DNA from: Congzhengia sp045576635
GTDB lineage: Bacteria > Bacillota > Clostridia > UBA1381 > UBA9506
Direction of reading: 5' to 3'
Assembly (NCBI GenBank): GCA_045576635.1
Contig: JAZNGT010000014.1
Location: 1 to 25,989, forward strand
Length of the DNA: 25,989 nt
Within the stretch, counting starts at the first letter, position 1; the number at the start of each line of letters is the position of its first letter. The position numbers and the translations under genes were made by a program. Positions 17,043-25,659 of this stretch are shown here, one piece after another. The notes below the pieces were generated by a model that was not told the origin of the DNA, made no database searches, and saw only the letters and a program-made list of their open reading frames with translations.

Positions 17043-17636
17043 ATGCACGCACTTCCTATTGCACAGTTAATTGAAGAATTTTCAAAACTTCCGGGAATCG
17101 GAAAGCGTTCTGCCGAGCGACTTGCATTTCACATTTTAAAGGAACCGAAAGAAAAGGTTGAAGTTTTTGCAAAAACACTTCTTTCAGCCAAGGAAAAGAT
17201 TACGTTTTGTCCCGTTTGTCAGTCACTTACGGAGCATACGCCTTGCGATATCTGTAAAAATGAAAAGCGTGACCATAGCATTATTTGTGTTGTTGAAAAT
17301 CCAAAAGACATTCTGGCTATGGAAAAAACAAAAGAATTTTCAGGCACTTACCATGTATTGCACGGGGTTATTTCTCCAATGGACGGCATCGGACCGAATG
17401 ATATTAAAATCAAAGAGCTTTTACTTCGTACGGAAAAAGAACCGGTAAAAGAAATTATTATGGCTACCAATCCTACCATAGAGGGAGAGGCTACCGCAAT
17501 GTATATTGCAAAACTTTTTAAACCATTCGGTATAAAGGTGAGCAGAATTGCACACGGTCTTCCCGTAGGCGGAGAACTCGAATATGCAGATGAAATTACA
17601 ATTACACGTGCGCTCGAAGGACGGCACGAACTTTAA
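17043..17636 (+). CDS. recR: Recombination protein RecR
   Basis: DNA-binding ring protein that works with RecO and RecF to load RecA at gaps. It contains the N-terminal helix-hairpin-helix (KLPGIGKRSAERLAFHIL, about 17-34), a zinc finger with C56, C59, C68 and C71, and a Toprim domain beginning IICVVENPKDILAMEKT with NPTIEGEATAMYI. It ends in the usual ITRALEGRHEL. Its 197 residues are normal. ATG 17043 abuts the preceding stop codon with GGAG at 17031-17034, so the two genes are translationally coupled. In most bacteria recR follows dnaX and ybaB; neither is here. Confidence 0.97.
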   Translation: MHALPIAQLIEEFSKLPGIGKRSAERLAFHILKEPKEKVEVFAKTLLSAKEKITFCPVCQSLTEHTPCDICKNEKRDHSIICVVENPKDILAMEKTKEFSGTYHVLHGVISPMDGIGPNDIKIKELLLRTEKEPVKEIIMATNPTIEGEATAMYIAKLFKPFGIKVSRIAHGLPVGGELEYADEITITRALEGRHEL

Positions 17637-17652
17637 AAAGTAAAGGTGTACT

Positions 17653-18333
17653 ATGATGTTACGTGAAAACGAACAAATTGAATCCTTAGGAGACGGATTT
17701 AGAATTATTCAGGATAAAACAAAATTCTGCTATGGAACGGATGCTGTTGCACTTGCTGATTTTATGACAGCAAAACCCAAAGAAAAGGTAATGGATTTAT
17801 GCAGCGGCACTGCGATTATTCCGATTCTTCTTTCAAAAAATACAAAATGCACTGATTTTACTGCCTTAGAGATTCAAAGCGAGATGTGCGAGATTGCATC
17901 AAGGTCCGTTGCTTTAAATGGATTAGAGGACAAAATTAACGTTGTTAACGGGGATTTAAAAGATGTAAAAGCACTTTTTTCATGCGGAAGTTTTGATGTT
18001 GTTAGTTGTAACCCTCCGTATATGGAGAAGGGAACAGGCAAAATCAATTTAGATGACAGCGTGTATATCGCACGCCACGAAGCACTTTGTACATTAGAAG
18101 ATGTCATCTTTTCAGCATCTTTTTTACTAAAAAGCGGCGGTCGTTTTTATATCGTACACAGAGCAGAAAGACTTGTTGACGTCTTATCGTTAATGCGAAA
18201 ATATAAACTCGAACCCAAACGTTTAACGATGGTGCAGGCAAGTCCCGAACACACACCATCATTGATTCTGGTTGAAGGTCAGAAAGACAGAAAGAGCGGT
18301 ATTATCGTTACGAAATCACTCTTTGTCAACTAA
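17653..18333 (+). CDS. trmN6: tRNA1(Val) (adenine(37)-N6)-methyltransferase-like protein
   Basis: SAM-dependent Rossmann-fold methyltransferase of the YfiC/YabB (TrmN6) family, predicted to methylate N6 of adenine 37 in a tRNA. Motif I is VMDLCSGTAIIPILLS (about 46-61), and the catalytic amino-methyltransferase motif NPPY is at 120-123. The opening IESLGDGFRIIQDKTKFCYGTDAVALADF is diagnostic for the family (given here only in description: substrate-site segment at about 9-37). Its 226 residues are somewhat short but within range. Two adjacent ATG codons (17653, 17656) follow AAAGGTG; either could be used. In Bacillus the equivalent gene neighbours rsmI with a GIY-YIG gene (yazA) between; that gene is absent here. 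The exact tRNA target is inferred. Confidence 0.88.
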   Translation: MMLRENEQIESLGDGFRIIQDKTKFCYGTDAVALADFMTAKPKEKVMDLCSGTAIIPILLSKNTKCTDFTALEIQSEMCEIASRSVALNGLEDKINVVNGDLKDVKALFSCGSFDVVSCNPPYMEKGTGKINLDDSVYIARHEALCTLEDVIFSASFLLKSGGRFYIVHRAERLVDVLSLMRKYKLEPKRLTMVQASPEHTPSLILVEGQKDRKSGIIVTKSLFVN

Positions 18334-18348
18334 AAGCGGAGGATACAT

Positions 18349-19191
18349 ATGGGCGAAAATTACGGCGTATTATATTTAGTTGCAACTCCAATCGGCAATT
18401 TAGAAGATATCACGTTTCGTGCACTTAAAACCTTAAACGAAGTCGACTTTATTGCAGCAGAAGATACAAGACATACGCTTAAACTTTTAAATCATTTTAA
18501 TATATCTAAACCGATGATAAGCTACTATGAGCATAACATAAGAGAGCGCGGCGAAAAAATTATTGCTAGACTGAAAAACGGTGAAAATGCGGCGCTTGTT
18601 ACTGATGCTGGAACGCCTGCCATTTCAGACCCCGGCGAAGATATTGTAAAACTTTGCGCAGAGGAAGACATTAAAGTTATTCCCATTCCCGGCGCAGTTG
18701 CATTTGTAAATGCTTTAATTTGTTCCGGCGAGTCAACAAAGCGGTTTTCGTTTGAAGGTTTTTTAAGTGTAAACAAAAAAAGCAGAATCGAACATTTAAC
18801 TTCTGTAAAGAATAGTCCTTATACGCTTATCTTTTACGAAGCGCCACACAAACTTTTAAATACACTTTCGGATATGCTTACTTACTTTGGTGACAGAAGC
18901 ATCTGTATTGCGCGCGAACTTACCAAAATGCATGAAGAGTTCCTGCGTACAACTTTAACAGAAGCAATAGCACATTTTGAAAGCACACCGCCAAAGGGTG
19001 AGTTTGTGCTCGTAATCGAAGGCGCAAAGGAATCAGATGAAACATCTTTTTTTGATGATCTTTCTGTTTTAGAACACATAGAATATTACGTGAAAAACGG
19101 AGATACAAAAAAAGATGCAATAAAAAAGGTAGCGCAGGACCGCGGTGTTTCCAAACGCGAGATCTATGCAGAAACAATAAAAAACAACTAA
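18349..19191 (+). CDS. rsmI: 16S rRNA (cytidine(1402)-2'-O)-methyltransferase RsmI
   Basis: Tetrapyrrole-methylase-fold enzyme that uses SAM to 2'-O-methylate C1402 in the 16S rRNA decoding centre. Diagnostic segments are LVATPIGNLEDITFRAL (about 9-25), AAEDTRHTLKLLNHF, LVTDAGTPAISDPGE and the PIPGAVAFVNAL loop. The C-terminal segment DAIKKVAQDRGVSKREIY matches the small RsmI helical domain. At 280 residues it is full length. A GCGGAGGA sequence precedes ATG 18349, 15 bases after the methyltransferase stop. Its pairing with trmN6 puts two RNA methyltransferases side by side. Confidence 0.97.
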   Translation: MGENYGVLYLVATPIGNLEDITFRALKTLNEVDFIAAEDTRHTLKLLNHFNISKPMISYYEHNIRERGEKIIARLKNGENAALVTDAGTPAISDPGEDIVKLCAEEDIKVIPIPGAVAFVNALICSGESTKRFSFEGFLSVNKKSRIEHLTSVKNSPYTLIFYEAPHKLLNTLSDMLTYFGDRSICIARELTKMHEEFLRTTLTEAIAHFESTPPKGEFVLVIEGAKESDETSFFDDLSVLEHIEYYVKNGDTKKDAIKKVAQDRGVSKREIYAETIKNN

Positions 19192-19204
19192 TGGGAGATA
19201 ACCT

Positions 19205-20488
19205 ATGGAAAGCGTAAAATGTTTTAATTTAAAACAAGGATTAAATCTTTATCATATTCCGACAGATAAATTTAAGACAACATATATAAGTATTAACATT
19301 CACAGCGAATTAAAAAAAGAAACTGCATCAAAAACTGCACTTTTGGCAGATGTAATGCAGCGTGGCTGCAAAAAGTTTCCAAGTGAAGAGAAAATTTCTG
19401 CCTATTTGCAGGAGTTATACGGCGCAGCATTTTCATGTGATATAAAACGCAAAGGCATTGACCAGATTTTATCCTTTGCGGCAACTTGTGTGAACGAACA
19501 GTATTTACCGAAAGGCGAAGACTGTCTTTTTAAAGTGCTCGAATTTTTATTTGATATGCTTTTAGATCCCTATTTAGAAAATGGTTCATTTTCTAAAACG
19601 TACGTTGAACAAGAAAAAGCAAATTTGATAAACGAAATCAATGCACTTGTAAATGAAAAACGCTCATACGCAGTATGGCGTTTGATTGAACATATGTGTA
19701 AAGACGACCCGTATTCTGTGCATGAGTTAGGTAGTGTAGAAGATGTGGAGAATGTTAATGAAACAAACCTTTTTTCGCACTATACTGGCTTATTAAAAAG
19801 TGGTCCAATTGACATTTTTGTTTTGGGAGATGCAGATATCAGTAAAATTTGTGCGTATGTATTAGAACGCTTTTCTCGCATCAATCTTACAAATACAAAC
19901 TATCCTGTTCCGACACTTTACGAAAAAGTACCGGATGTAAAAGAAATTACAGAACGGTTTGATGTAACACAAGGAAAGTTATCATTAGGATTTAAAACAA
20001 ACATAGCACCTACGGATGAAGACTATTATAAACTTATGGTCTATAACAGCATTTTAGGTGGCGGTGCACACTGTAAACTCTTTAACGAGGTTCGTGAAAA
20101 ATTGAGTTTAGCATATTATGCAGGTTCGCGGCTTGAACGTTTTAAAGGTCTCATGATTATTTCTGCCGGCATTGAGTTTTCAAACAAACAAAAAGCACTG
20201 GATGAAATTTTTGCGCAAATTAATCTTATGAAAGAAGGCGCATTTTCCGAAGAAGAATTTGATGCTTCGGTTAAAAGTATTGTAAATTCATTAAAATCAA
20301 TAGGGGATAGTATTGCGTATTTATGCGACTATTACCTGGCGCAAACAATTATCGGCACAAAAATTACGCTTGCAGACTATATAGAAAAAATTGAATCCGT
20401 AACACGCGAGGATGTAATGGAAGTTGCCAAAAATATTGAGCTTTCACTCGTGTACTTTTTAACAGGAAAGGAAAGCGAGGAGAAATAA
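19205..20488 (+). CDS. ymfF: M16 peptidase-like protein YmfF (inactive partner)
   Basis: Pitrilysin-fold protein of 427 residues that lacks the zinc-binding HxxEH: the corresponding helix reads TALLADVMQRGCKKF (about 44-58). It keeps the LQELYGAAFSC segment and the second-domain GGGAHCKLFNEVREKLSLAYYA that shapes the M16 chamber. Heterodimers of one active and one inactive subunit are typical of two-chain M16 enzymes, so it should pair with the next gene product. The Bacillus counterparts are YmfF/YmfH (also written YfmF/YfmH in databases), which have been associated with 5-aminopentanol modification of elongation factor P. GGGAGA precedes ATG 19205. Only one base separates it from ymfH, which supports balanced co-expression. 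Confidence 0.9.
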   Translation: MESVKCFNLKQGLNLYHIPTDKFKTTYISINIHSELKKETASKTALLADVMQRGCKKFPSEEKISAYLQELYGAAFSCDIKRKGIDQILSFAATCVNEQYLPKGEDCLFKVLEFLFDMLLDPYLENGSFSKTYVEQEKANLINEINALVNEKRSYAVWRLIEHMCKDDPYSVHELGSVEDVENVNETNLFSHYTGLLKSGPIDIFVLGDADISKICAYVLERFSRINLTNTNYPVPTLYEKVPDVKEITERFDVTQGKLSLGFKTNIAPTDEDYYKLMVYNSILGGGAHCKLFNEVREKLSLAYYAGSRLERFKGLMIISAGIEFSNKQKALDEIFAQINLMKEGAFSEEEFDASVKSIVNSLKSIGDSIAYLCDYYLAQTIIGTKITLADYIEKIESVTREDVMEVAKNIELSLVYFLTGKESEEK

Positions 20489-20489
20489 C

Positions 20490-21785
20490 ATGGAATTTGT
20501 AAAAGAGTATTCTAAGCAGTTAAATGAGACCTTGTATACAACAGTTCACGAAAGCGGTCTTAAAGTATATGTTATGCCAAAAAAAGGATACAGCAAAAGT
20601 TATGCAGTATTTGGTACACATTTTGGTTCGGTTGACAATCTGTTTACTGTCCCCGGAGAAAATGAACCAACTCACATTCCTGACGGTGTCGCGCATTTTT
20701 TGGAGCATAAAATGTTTGAACAACCTGACGGCGGCAACGTTTTTGCAGAATACGCCAAATATGGTGCAAATGCAAATGCGTACACAAGTTTTAACTTGAC
20801 GGCGTATCTTTTTGAATGCACTTCACACGTGATTGAAAATCTTGAAATTTTACTTGATTTTGTATCAAAACCTTATTTTACCGACGAAAACGTAGCAAAA
20901 GAGCAAGGGATTATCGGCCAGGAAATTAAAATGTATAATGACGATGCAGATTGGCAATGTATGATTCAGTTTTTGGCTGCTATGTACGAAAATCATCCGG
21001 TAAGGCACGATATTGCAGGTTCTGTTACATCCATTGCAAAAATCAACAAAGAGTTACTGTATAAATGTTACCGCAACTTTTACAATTTATCGAATATGGT
21101 ATTATTCATAATTGGTGACGTAACACCCAACGAAGTTTTAGATTGTGTGGAAAGAAAAATAAAAGACTTTGAACTTCTGCCGGAACTTCCCAAACGCGAT
21201 TACGGAACTGAGCCTGCGAGTGTTTTAAAAAACACTGTAAAACAAAGCCTTGACGTTTCTGTTCCGAGTTTTATTTTAGGATATAAGGATTTGGATACCG
21301 GCTATGACGGAATCGAACTATTAAAGAAAAATATTGAATATTCTGTTATTTTAGAAATTGCATTCGGAAAAACAAGCGAAATTTATAACAAGCTCTATAA
21401 CGAAGGCTTGATTATGGGTTTTTTGGACTACGAGGCAGAATGTGAAAAAACGTACAGTTTTTCTTCAGTTTCAGGTGAAAGTAATAATCCTGAAAAAGTA
21501 CGTGAAGTTGTTTTTGAAGGCATTTTAAAGTTAAAAGAAACAGGTATCAAAGAAGAAGATTTTAATCGTCTGAAAAAAGCGTTTTACGGAAGATTTATCA
21601 AACAGTTTGACAATATCAATGTAATAGCACATGGCTTTTTGGCAAACATTTTTAATAACATTCATCTGTTCGACTATTTAAAAGCAGCAGACATGGTAAC
21701 GATTGAAAGTGTAAATAAGCGTCTTGATGAAAGTTTTTCAGAAGACTTATCAGTGCTTTCTATAGTTGAACCGATTAAAAAATAG
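20490..21785 (+). CDS. ymfH: M16 family zinc protease YmfH (catalytic partner)
   Basis: Active subunit of the predicted M16 protease pair, 431 residues and cytoplasmic (no signal peptide). The inverted zinc motif HFLEH is at 69-73, with E72 as the catalytic base, followed by the third ligand E145 in GQEIKMYNDD; this spacing fits the family. The second domain carries FGKTSEIYNKLYNEGLI. ATG 20490 follows the ymfF stop after one base, with AGGAG a few bases upstream inside ymfF. The peptide substrate is unknown. Homologues are linked to EF-P modification in Bacillus; that function here is by family only. No efp or ymfI gene is in the window. Confidence 0.92.
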   Translation: MEFVKEYSKQLNETLYTTVHESGLKVYVMPKKGYSKSYAVFGTHFGSVDNLFTVPGENEPTHIPDGVAHFLEHKMFEQPDGGNVFAEYAKYGANANAYTSFNLTAYLFECTSHVIENLEILLDFVSKPYFTDENVAKEQGIIGQEIKMYNDDADWQCMIQFLAAMYENHPVRHDIAGSVTSIAKINKELLYKCYRNFYNLSNMVLFIIGDVTPNEVLDCVERKIKDFELLPELPKRDYGTEPASVLKNTVKQSLDVSVPSFILGYKDLDTGYDGIELLKKNIEYSVILEIAFGKTSEIYNKLYNEGLIMGFLDYEAECEKTYSFSSVSGESNNPEKVREVVFEGILKLKETGIKEEDFNRLKKAFYGRFIKQFDNINVIAHGFLANIFNNIHLFDYLKAADMVTIESVNKRLDESFSEDLSVLSIVEPIKK

Positions 21786-21796
21786 GGAGTGTTTTT

Positions 21797-22579
21797 ATGA
21801 TAAACACAATTGTATTTCCGGGGCTTTCAATCGGCCCTTTTGAAATTCATGAATCGTTTTCACTTTTCGGGTTTACTGTTCACTGGTACGGCATTTTTAT
21901 TGCACTCGGTATTTTGCTTGCATATCTCTTTTGCTCACATATTGGAAAAGAGTATAACATCACAAAAGATAATGCAGTAGATATCGTACTTTTTGGACTT
22001 CCGTCGGCTGTTATATGCGCGCGCATTTATTACGTGTTATTTAAATGGGAACATTATAAAAATAACCTCACTGATATTTTTAAAATATGGGAAGGCGGCA
22101 TCGCAATTTATGGTGCTATCATAGGCGCCGCCCTTTCTACATACATTTACTGCAAGGTAAAGAAAATACACTTTTTAAATGCATTTGATTTAGGAGCATT
22201 TGGTCTTTTAATCGGTCAAATATGCGGTAGATGGGGAAATTTCGTAAATGCCGAGGCGTACGGAAGTATTACAACTCTCCCTTGGAGAATGGAACTTTTA
22301 GATTTAGGTATTTCCGTACATCCTACGTTTCTTTATGAATCACTTTGGAATTTAGGCGTGTTTTTGCTCCTTGTAAAATTCAGAAAGAAAATGACATTTC
22401 GCGGAGAAGTATTTTTAAGTTATATTACACTTTACGGACTCGGACGATTCTGGATTGAAGGACTAAGAACCGACAGTCTGTTTTTAGGACCATTAAGGAT
22501 ATCACAAATTGTAGCAATCCTCTGTGTTATCACAGGAAGTGTTCTTATTATCGTAAATAAAAAGAGAGCCTTAAAATAA
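21797..22579 (+). CDS. lgt: Prolipoprotein diacylglyceryl transferase
   Basis: Multi-pass membrane enzyme that transfers diacylglycerol from phosphatidylglycerol to the lipobox cysteine of prolipoproteins, the first step of lipoprotein maturation. It is 260 residues with about seven hydrophobic segments. The Lgt signature is GRWGNFVNAEAYG from 144, with HPTFLYESLWN and EGLRTDSLF following. HWYGIFIALGILLAY near 30-44 is also typical. The start at ATG 21797 has an AGGGAGTG-like site upstream, 11 bases after ymfH. The stop codon lies inside the terminator hairpin, so the transcript ends almost exactly where translation does. Confidence 0.97.
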   Translation: MINTIVFPGLSIGPFEIHESFSLFGFTVHWYGIFIALGILLAYLFCSHIGKEYNITKDNAVDIVLFGLPSAVICARIYYVLFKWEHYKNNLTDIFKIWEGGIAIYGAIIGAALSTYIYCKVKKIHFLNAFDLGAFGLLIGQICGRWGNFVNAEAYGSITTLPWRMELLDLGISVHPTFLYESLWNLGVFLLLVKFRKKMTFRGEVFLSYITLYGLGRFWIEGLRTDSLFLGPLRISQIVAILCVITGSVLIIVNKKRALK

Positions 22580-22593
22580 GGCTCTCTTTTTTT
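22561..22593 (+). terminator. Bidirectional terminator between lgt and capA
   Basis: A 29-base near-perfect palindrome (22561-22589): a 13-base-pair stem with a three-base loop, followed by a T run through 22593 on the plus strand. On the minus strand it is followed by TTTTTATTT. The hairpin contains the lgt stop codon (22577-22579) and lies just past the capA-like stop (22596-22598), so it can end both converging transcripts. Confidence 0.93.
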
Positions 22594-22595
22594 CT

Positions 22596-23765
22596 TTAAT
22601 ATTTAACCGCAACAGCTGTGCACTCTGCAAAAATGGAATCAAAAATTTTATGGATTCTTTGGAGTGTCACTTTACCATCATACTGCGCAACGCCATGTTC
22701 GTTTGCAAGTTCGTCTGTATAATCCTTTAATGGATAAACGCGAAACTCTCTTGCATTTCGGTTGTAATGTGTAAATGTAGGCGTAATTTGGGCTGATTCT
22801 ATGTATGTTCCGTTTTCTTCGTCTGAACAAATTTTAACAGTACCCATTCCGCCTAATAAATTGATTACTTCACGCTGTCTCGATACATAATTTCCGAGAG
22901 AGTAGTATACAAGTGCTTTGTTTCCATTATCAGATTCAATCCATTCAACCGGCTCTAAAACATGTGGATGCGAACCCATAATTAAATCTGCACCAAATTC
23001 TGCCATCATTTTAGCCAATTTTTTCTGTCCATTATCAGGAGTCGTTTTATATTCTGTGCCCCAATGCATAAATACTATGGTAAAATCAGCATTTTCTTCA
23101 GCAATTTGAAGGTCTTTTTGAATCACATCTTCTTTTACTGTATTTACAAGATACGGCTTTGATGCAGGTACGGGAATGCCGTTTGTACTGTCCGTGTAAT
23201 TTAAAAGAGCAAGGTTGATTCCGTTTACCGTACGGTATGTAACATTATGCTTTTTTTCCGGATTATCACTTATGCCGAGCACAGTAATTTCGGGATACTT
23301 TTTCCAACATTCGATAGCATTTAATATGCCTCGTTCACCTTTATCAAGCGTATGATTTGTAGCGTGGAGAATAATATCAAAACCTGCGTTTTTAACAGCA
23401 TCCGCTACCTCAAAGGGAGAATTAAATAAAGGATAGCCGGAGTAGGGGAATGCGTCTCCACCTAAAATGGTCTCCTGTACAAGCACGGATAAATCAGATT
23501 CTAAAAAATACGGGCGCATTTCTGTATAGAGATTGTCAAAAGAATACGTATCATTTTCTCTTTGCGCGTCTTTTATAATCGGTGTATGCAAAAGATTATC
23601 GCCAACCATACGAAGTGTTATTTCCTTTTTAACCGATTCTTCAGGCAGGGATAGAGAAGTCTCAACACTGTCTTTTTGAGGGTAAGTAAAATACGTTGTA
23701 CAAAAGCCTGCAACGACGACAACAAAGGATATAAGAATCAAAAGAACCGTATTTCGCATTTTCAA
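22596..23765 (-). CDS. CapA-family (PGA_cap) metallophosphatase-like protein
   Basis: A 389-residue extracytoplasmic protein with an N-terminal hydrophobic anchor or signal segment (about 5-24) and a CapA/PgsA-type metallophosphatase-fold domain. Motifs in order are MVGDNLLH, LVQETILGG, ATNHTLDKG, FMHWGTEY, MGSHPHVLEP and YYSLGNYVSRQ, all with the usual metal-site residues. CapA proteins take part in poly-gamma-glutamate capsule export, but many Clostridia carry lone homologues of unknown role. No capB or capC is present here, so a capsule role is not supported. The start is TTG 23765, ten bases after GGAG inside the prmC end; ATG 23759 is the alternative. It follows prmC by two bases, so it is translationally coupled. 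Confidence 0.85.
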   Translation of the reverse strand: MKMRNTVLLILISFVVVVAGFCTTYFTYPQKDSVETSLSLPEESVKKEITLRMVGDNLLHTPIIKDAQRENDTYSFDNLYTEMRPYFLESDLSVLVQETILGGDAFPYSGYPLFNSPFEVADAVKNAGFDIILHATNHTLDKGERGILNAIECWKKYPEITVLGISDNPEKKHNVTYRTVNGINLALLNYTDSTNGIPVPASKPYLVNTVKEDVIQKDLQIAEENADFTIVFMHWGTEYKTTPDNGQKKLAKMMAEFGADLIMGSHPHVLEPVEWIESDNGNKALVYYSLGNYVSRQREVINLLGGMGTVKICSDEENGTYIESAQITPTFTHYNRNAREFRVYPLKDYTDELANEHGVAQYDGKVTLQRIHKIFDSIFAECTAVAVKY

Positions 23766-23767
23766 GG

Positions 23768-24646
23768 CTAAATTTCTCCTTTCACGGCAGTTACCATACG
23801 ATCACAGCCTGCCAGATCCTTTGTAACTTGTATTGTATGAAAACTTTTTGTATCTTCTATAATCTTTTTCACGCTTTCGCCTTGGTCATAGCCAATTTCA
23901 TATACTAAAAATCCATCTGTTTTCAAATGTTTTATCGCATATTCTGTAATACATCTATAAAAGATGAGACCATCTTTGCCGCCATCTAACGCATAAAGGG
24001 GTTCATACTCTTTCACATTGGGCGCAAGTGTTGATAAATCTTTTTTCGTTACATAAGGCGGATTTGATACAATTGCATCAAATGATTCTAGAATCGGAAT
24101 CTTTTCTAAAACATCTGCTTTTAATACATTAACTCTATCGTTTACCTTATGTTTTACAGCATTCTTACGAGTTACGTTTATACAAACATCGTACTTATCA
24201 ACCGCGGTCATTTTCACATGCTTTAAATAGTGGGCAAGACTAACCGCTATTGCGCCGCTACCGGTACACAAATCCAATATTGATGCATTTTCAGTATCGT
24301 TAAATTTCTGGATTAAAAATTCAACTAAAAGTTCCGTTTCCGGTCGCGGAATTAAAATCCCTTTTTCTATGCAAAAGGGAAGCGACATAAACTCTTTTTC
24401 GTTTGTGATATAGCTTATAGGTTCATTTTGCAATCGCCTTTTAACAAGACTTATAAAATCAATATAAACGTCTTTTGAAAGCAGTTCATTTTGATTCAAA
24501 ATCAAATCAATGCGATTACAGTCCAGTAAAAACGAGAGCAGAATTTCAGCATCTAAACGTGGCGTCAAAATAAGTTCATTTTGAGAAAGTATTTCTACTG
24601 CATTTCTAAGACAGTTTTGATATGAAAAATTACCATTTATCGTCAT
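23768..24646 (-). CDS. prmC: Release factor glutamine methyltransferase PrmC
   Basis: SAM-dependent methyltransferase that modifies the Gln of the GGQ motif in release factors RF1 and RF2, increasing termination efficiency. It has the N-terminal helical domain with LTPRLDAEILLSFLL, then ISYITNEKEFMSLPF and ILIPRPETELLVEFL, motif I LDLCTGSGAIAVSLA, and catalytic NPPY near residue 195. It is 292 residues from ATG 24646; an in-frame GTG at 24655 has no ribosome binding site, while ATG has GGTGAT six bases upstream. The gene overlaps the end of yqhQ by 17 bases. In many Clostridia the order is DUF1385-prmC-prfA; here prfA is absent and a capA-like gene follows. Confidence 0.95.
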   Translation of the reverse strand: MTINGNFSYQNCLRNAVEILSQNELILTPRLDAEILLSFLLDCNRIDLILNQNELLSKDVYIDFISLVKRRLQNEPISYITNEKEFMSLPFCIEKGILIPRPETELLVEFLIQKFNDTENASILDLCTGSGAIAVSLAHYLKHVKMTAVDKYDVCINVTRKNAVKHKVNDRVNVLKADVLEKIPILESFDAIVSNPPYVTKKDLSTLAPNVKEYEPLYALDGGKDGLIFYRCITEYAIKHLKTDGFLVYEIGYDQGESVKKIIEDTKSFHTIQVTKDLAGCDRMVTAVKGEI

Positions 24647-25601
24647 TTTTATCACCGGTTAAAACGCTCGTAAGTGCTAAAATCGCAACTTCAATCTGTT
24701 TTTCATCAGGTTCTCTTGTTGTAATTTTTTGAAGCCACATTCCGGGAGCGCTTATAAATCTCACGAAAGGACCGCTGTGACGTCCTGCAAATTTTATGAG
24801 TTCATAGGAAATTCCGGCAACCAGAGGGAGTAAAAGAAGTCTTATAATAACACGTTCAATGGGATTTTCCCAGGATACGAACGAAAATACAATGATGCTG
24901 ATTAACATTACCAAAATCAAAAAGCTGGTTCCGCAACGAGGATGGAGTCGGCTTTGTTTTTTTACGTTTTCAACGGTTAATTCTTCGCCGTTTTCGTAGC
25001 AAAAAATCGTTTTATGTTCTGCACCATGGTATTCAAAAACGCGTCTTATATCTTTCATAAAAGATGTAAGGAAAATATATAATACGAAAATCAAAATACG
25101 TACAACACCTTCTAAAAGAGTAGTTAAAAGATTGTTGTCAAGGTGCGTAAAGTCGCGAAGAAGACCAACTAAAAACGTAGGTAAGAGCATAAATACGCCT
25201 ACACCAAAGAAAAGCGCAATAACTACTGAAAAAATGATTGCACCTGTCATCATAGTTTCATTCTTTTTATTGTATTTTTTAAGTTCATCTTCTGACATGG
25301 ATTCTTTTTTCTTTTTATCTTCTTCATCTTCAATCTCATAAAACTCTGCTGAAAACATAAGTGCTTTTGTGCCGGTAACCAAGGATTCGATAAATGAGAA
25401 AACACCTCGAACAAGCGGAATTTTATTGATTTTTAACTTTTGTACAAAAGAATGAATCGGTTTTTTTTCAACTATGATTTCACCGTCCGGCTTTCGAACT
25501 GCAATTGCAGTTTCTTTCGGACCGCGCATCATAACACCTTCAATTACAGCTTGTCCGCCGATGCTTGTTATATGACATGTATTCGTATTTTTTTCTTTCA
25601 T
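24630..25601 (-). CDS. yqhQ: DUF1385 membrane protein YqhQ
   Basis: A 323-residue polytopic membrane protein of the DUF1385 family, of unknown biochemical function, which is widespread in Firmicutes. The hallmark N-terminus is IGGQAVIEGVMMRGP (about 13-27), followed by IPLVRGVFSF, a charged Glu/Lys-rich cytoplasmic loop (about 90-115), and about four hydrophobic segments near 120-145, 160-185, 230-250 and 255-275. The conserved EYHGAEHKTI and SRLHPRCGTSFL motifs sit between the membrane segments. A GTG at 25610 opens the frame but falls on the ribosome binding site; ATG 25601, six bases after GAGGTG, is chosen. It leads a minus-strand unit yqhQ-prmC-capA-like. Confidence 0.93.
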   Translation of the reverse strand: MKEKNTNTCHITSIGGQAVIEGVMMRGPKETAIAVRKPDGEIIVEKKPIHSFVQKLKINKIPLVRGVFSFIESLVTGTKALMFSAEFYEIEDEEDKKKKESMSEDELKKYNKKNETMMTGAIIFSVVIALFFGVGVFMLLPTFLVGLLRDFTHLDNNLLTTLLEGVVRILIFVLYIFLTSFMKDIRRVFEYHGAEHKTIFCYENGEELTVENVKKQSRLHPRCGTSFLILVMLISIIVFSFVSWENPIERVIIRLLLLPLVAGISYELIKFAGRHSGPFVRFISAPGMWLQKITTREPDEKQIEVAILALTSVLTGDKNDDKW

Positions 25602-25659
25602 GTATATCACCTCAAACTAAACTATATATTTTAGATTTTACGCCTAAAATACCAAGATA

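Noticed and set aside
18920..19177. Minus-strand open frame within rsmI
   Set aside because: It overlaps conserved RsmI C-terminal sequence, has no recognisable motif, and lies antisense within an unbroken operon.
20524..20799. A 91-codon plus-strand frame inside ymfH
   Set aside because: It is an out-of-frame shadow of the catalytic domain, without a ribosome binding site.
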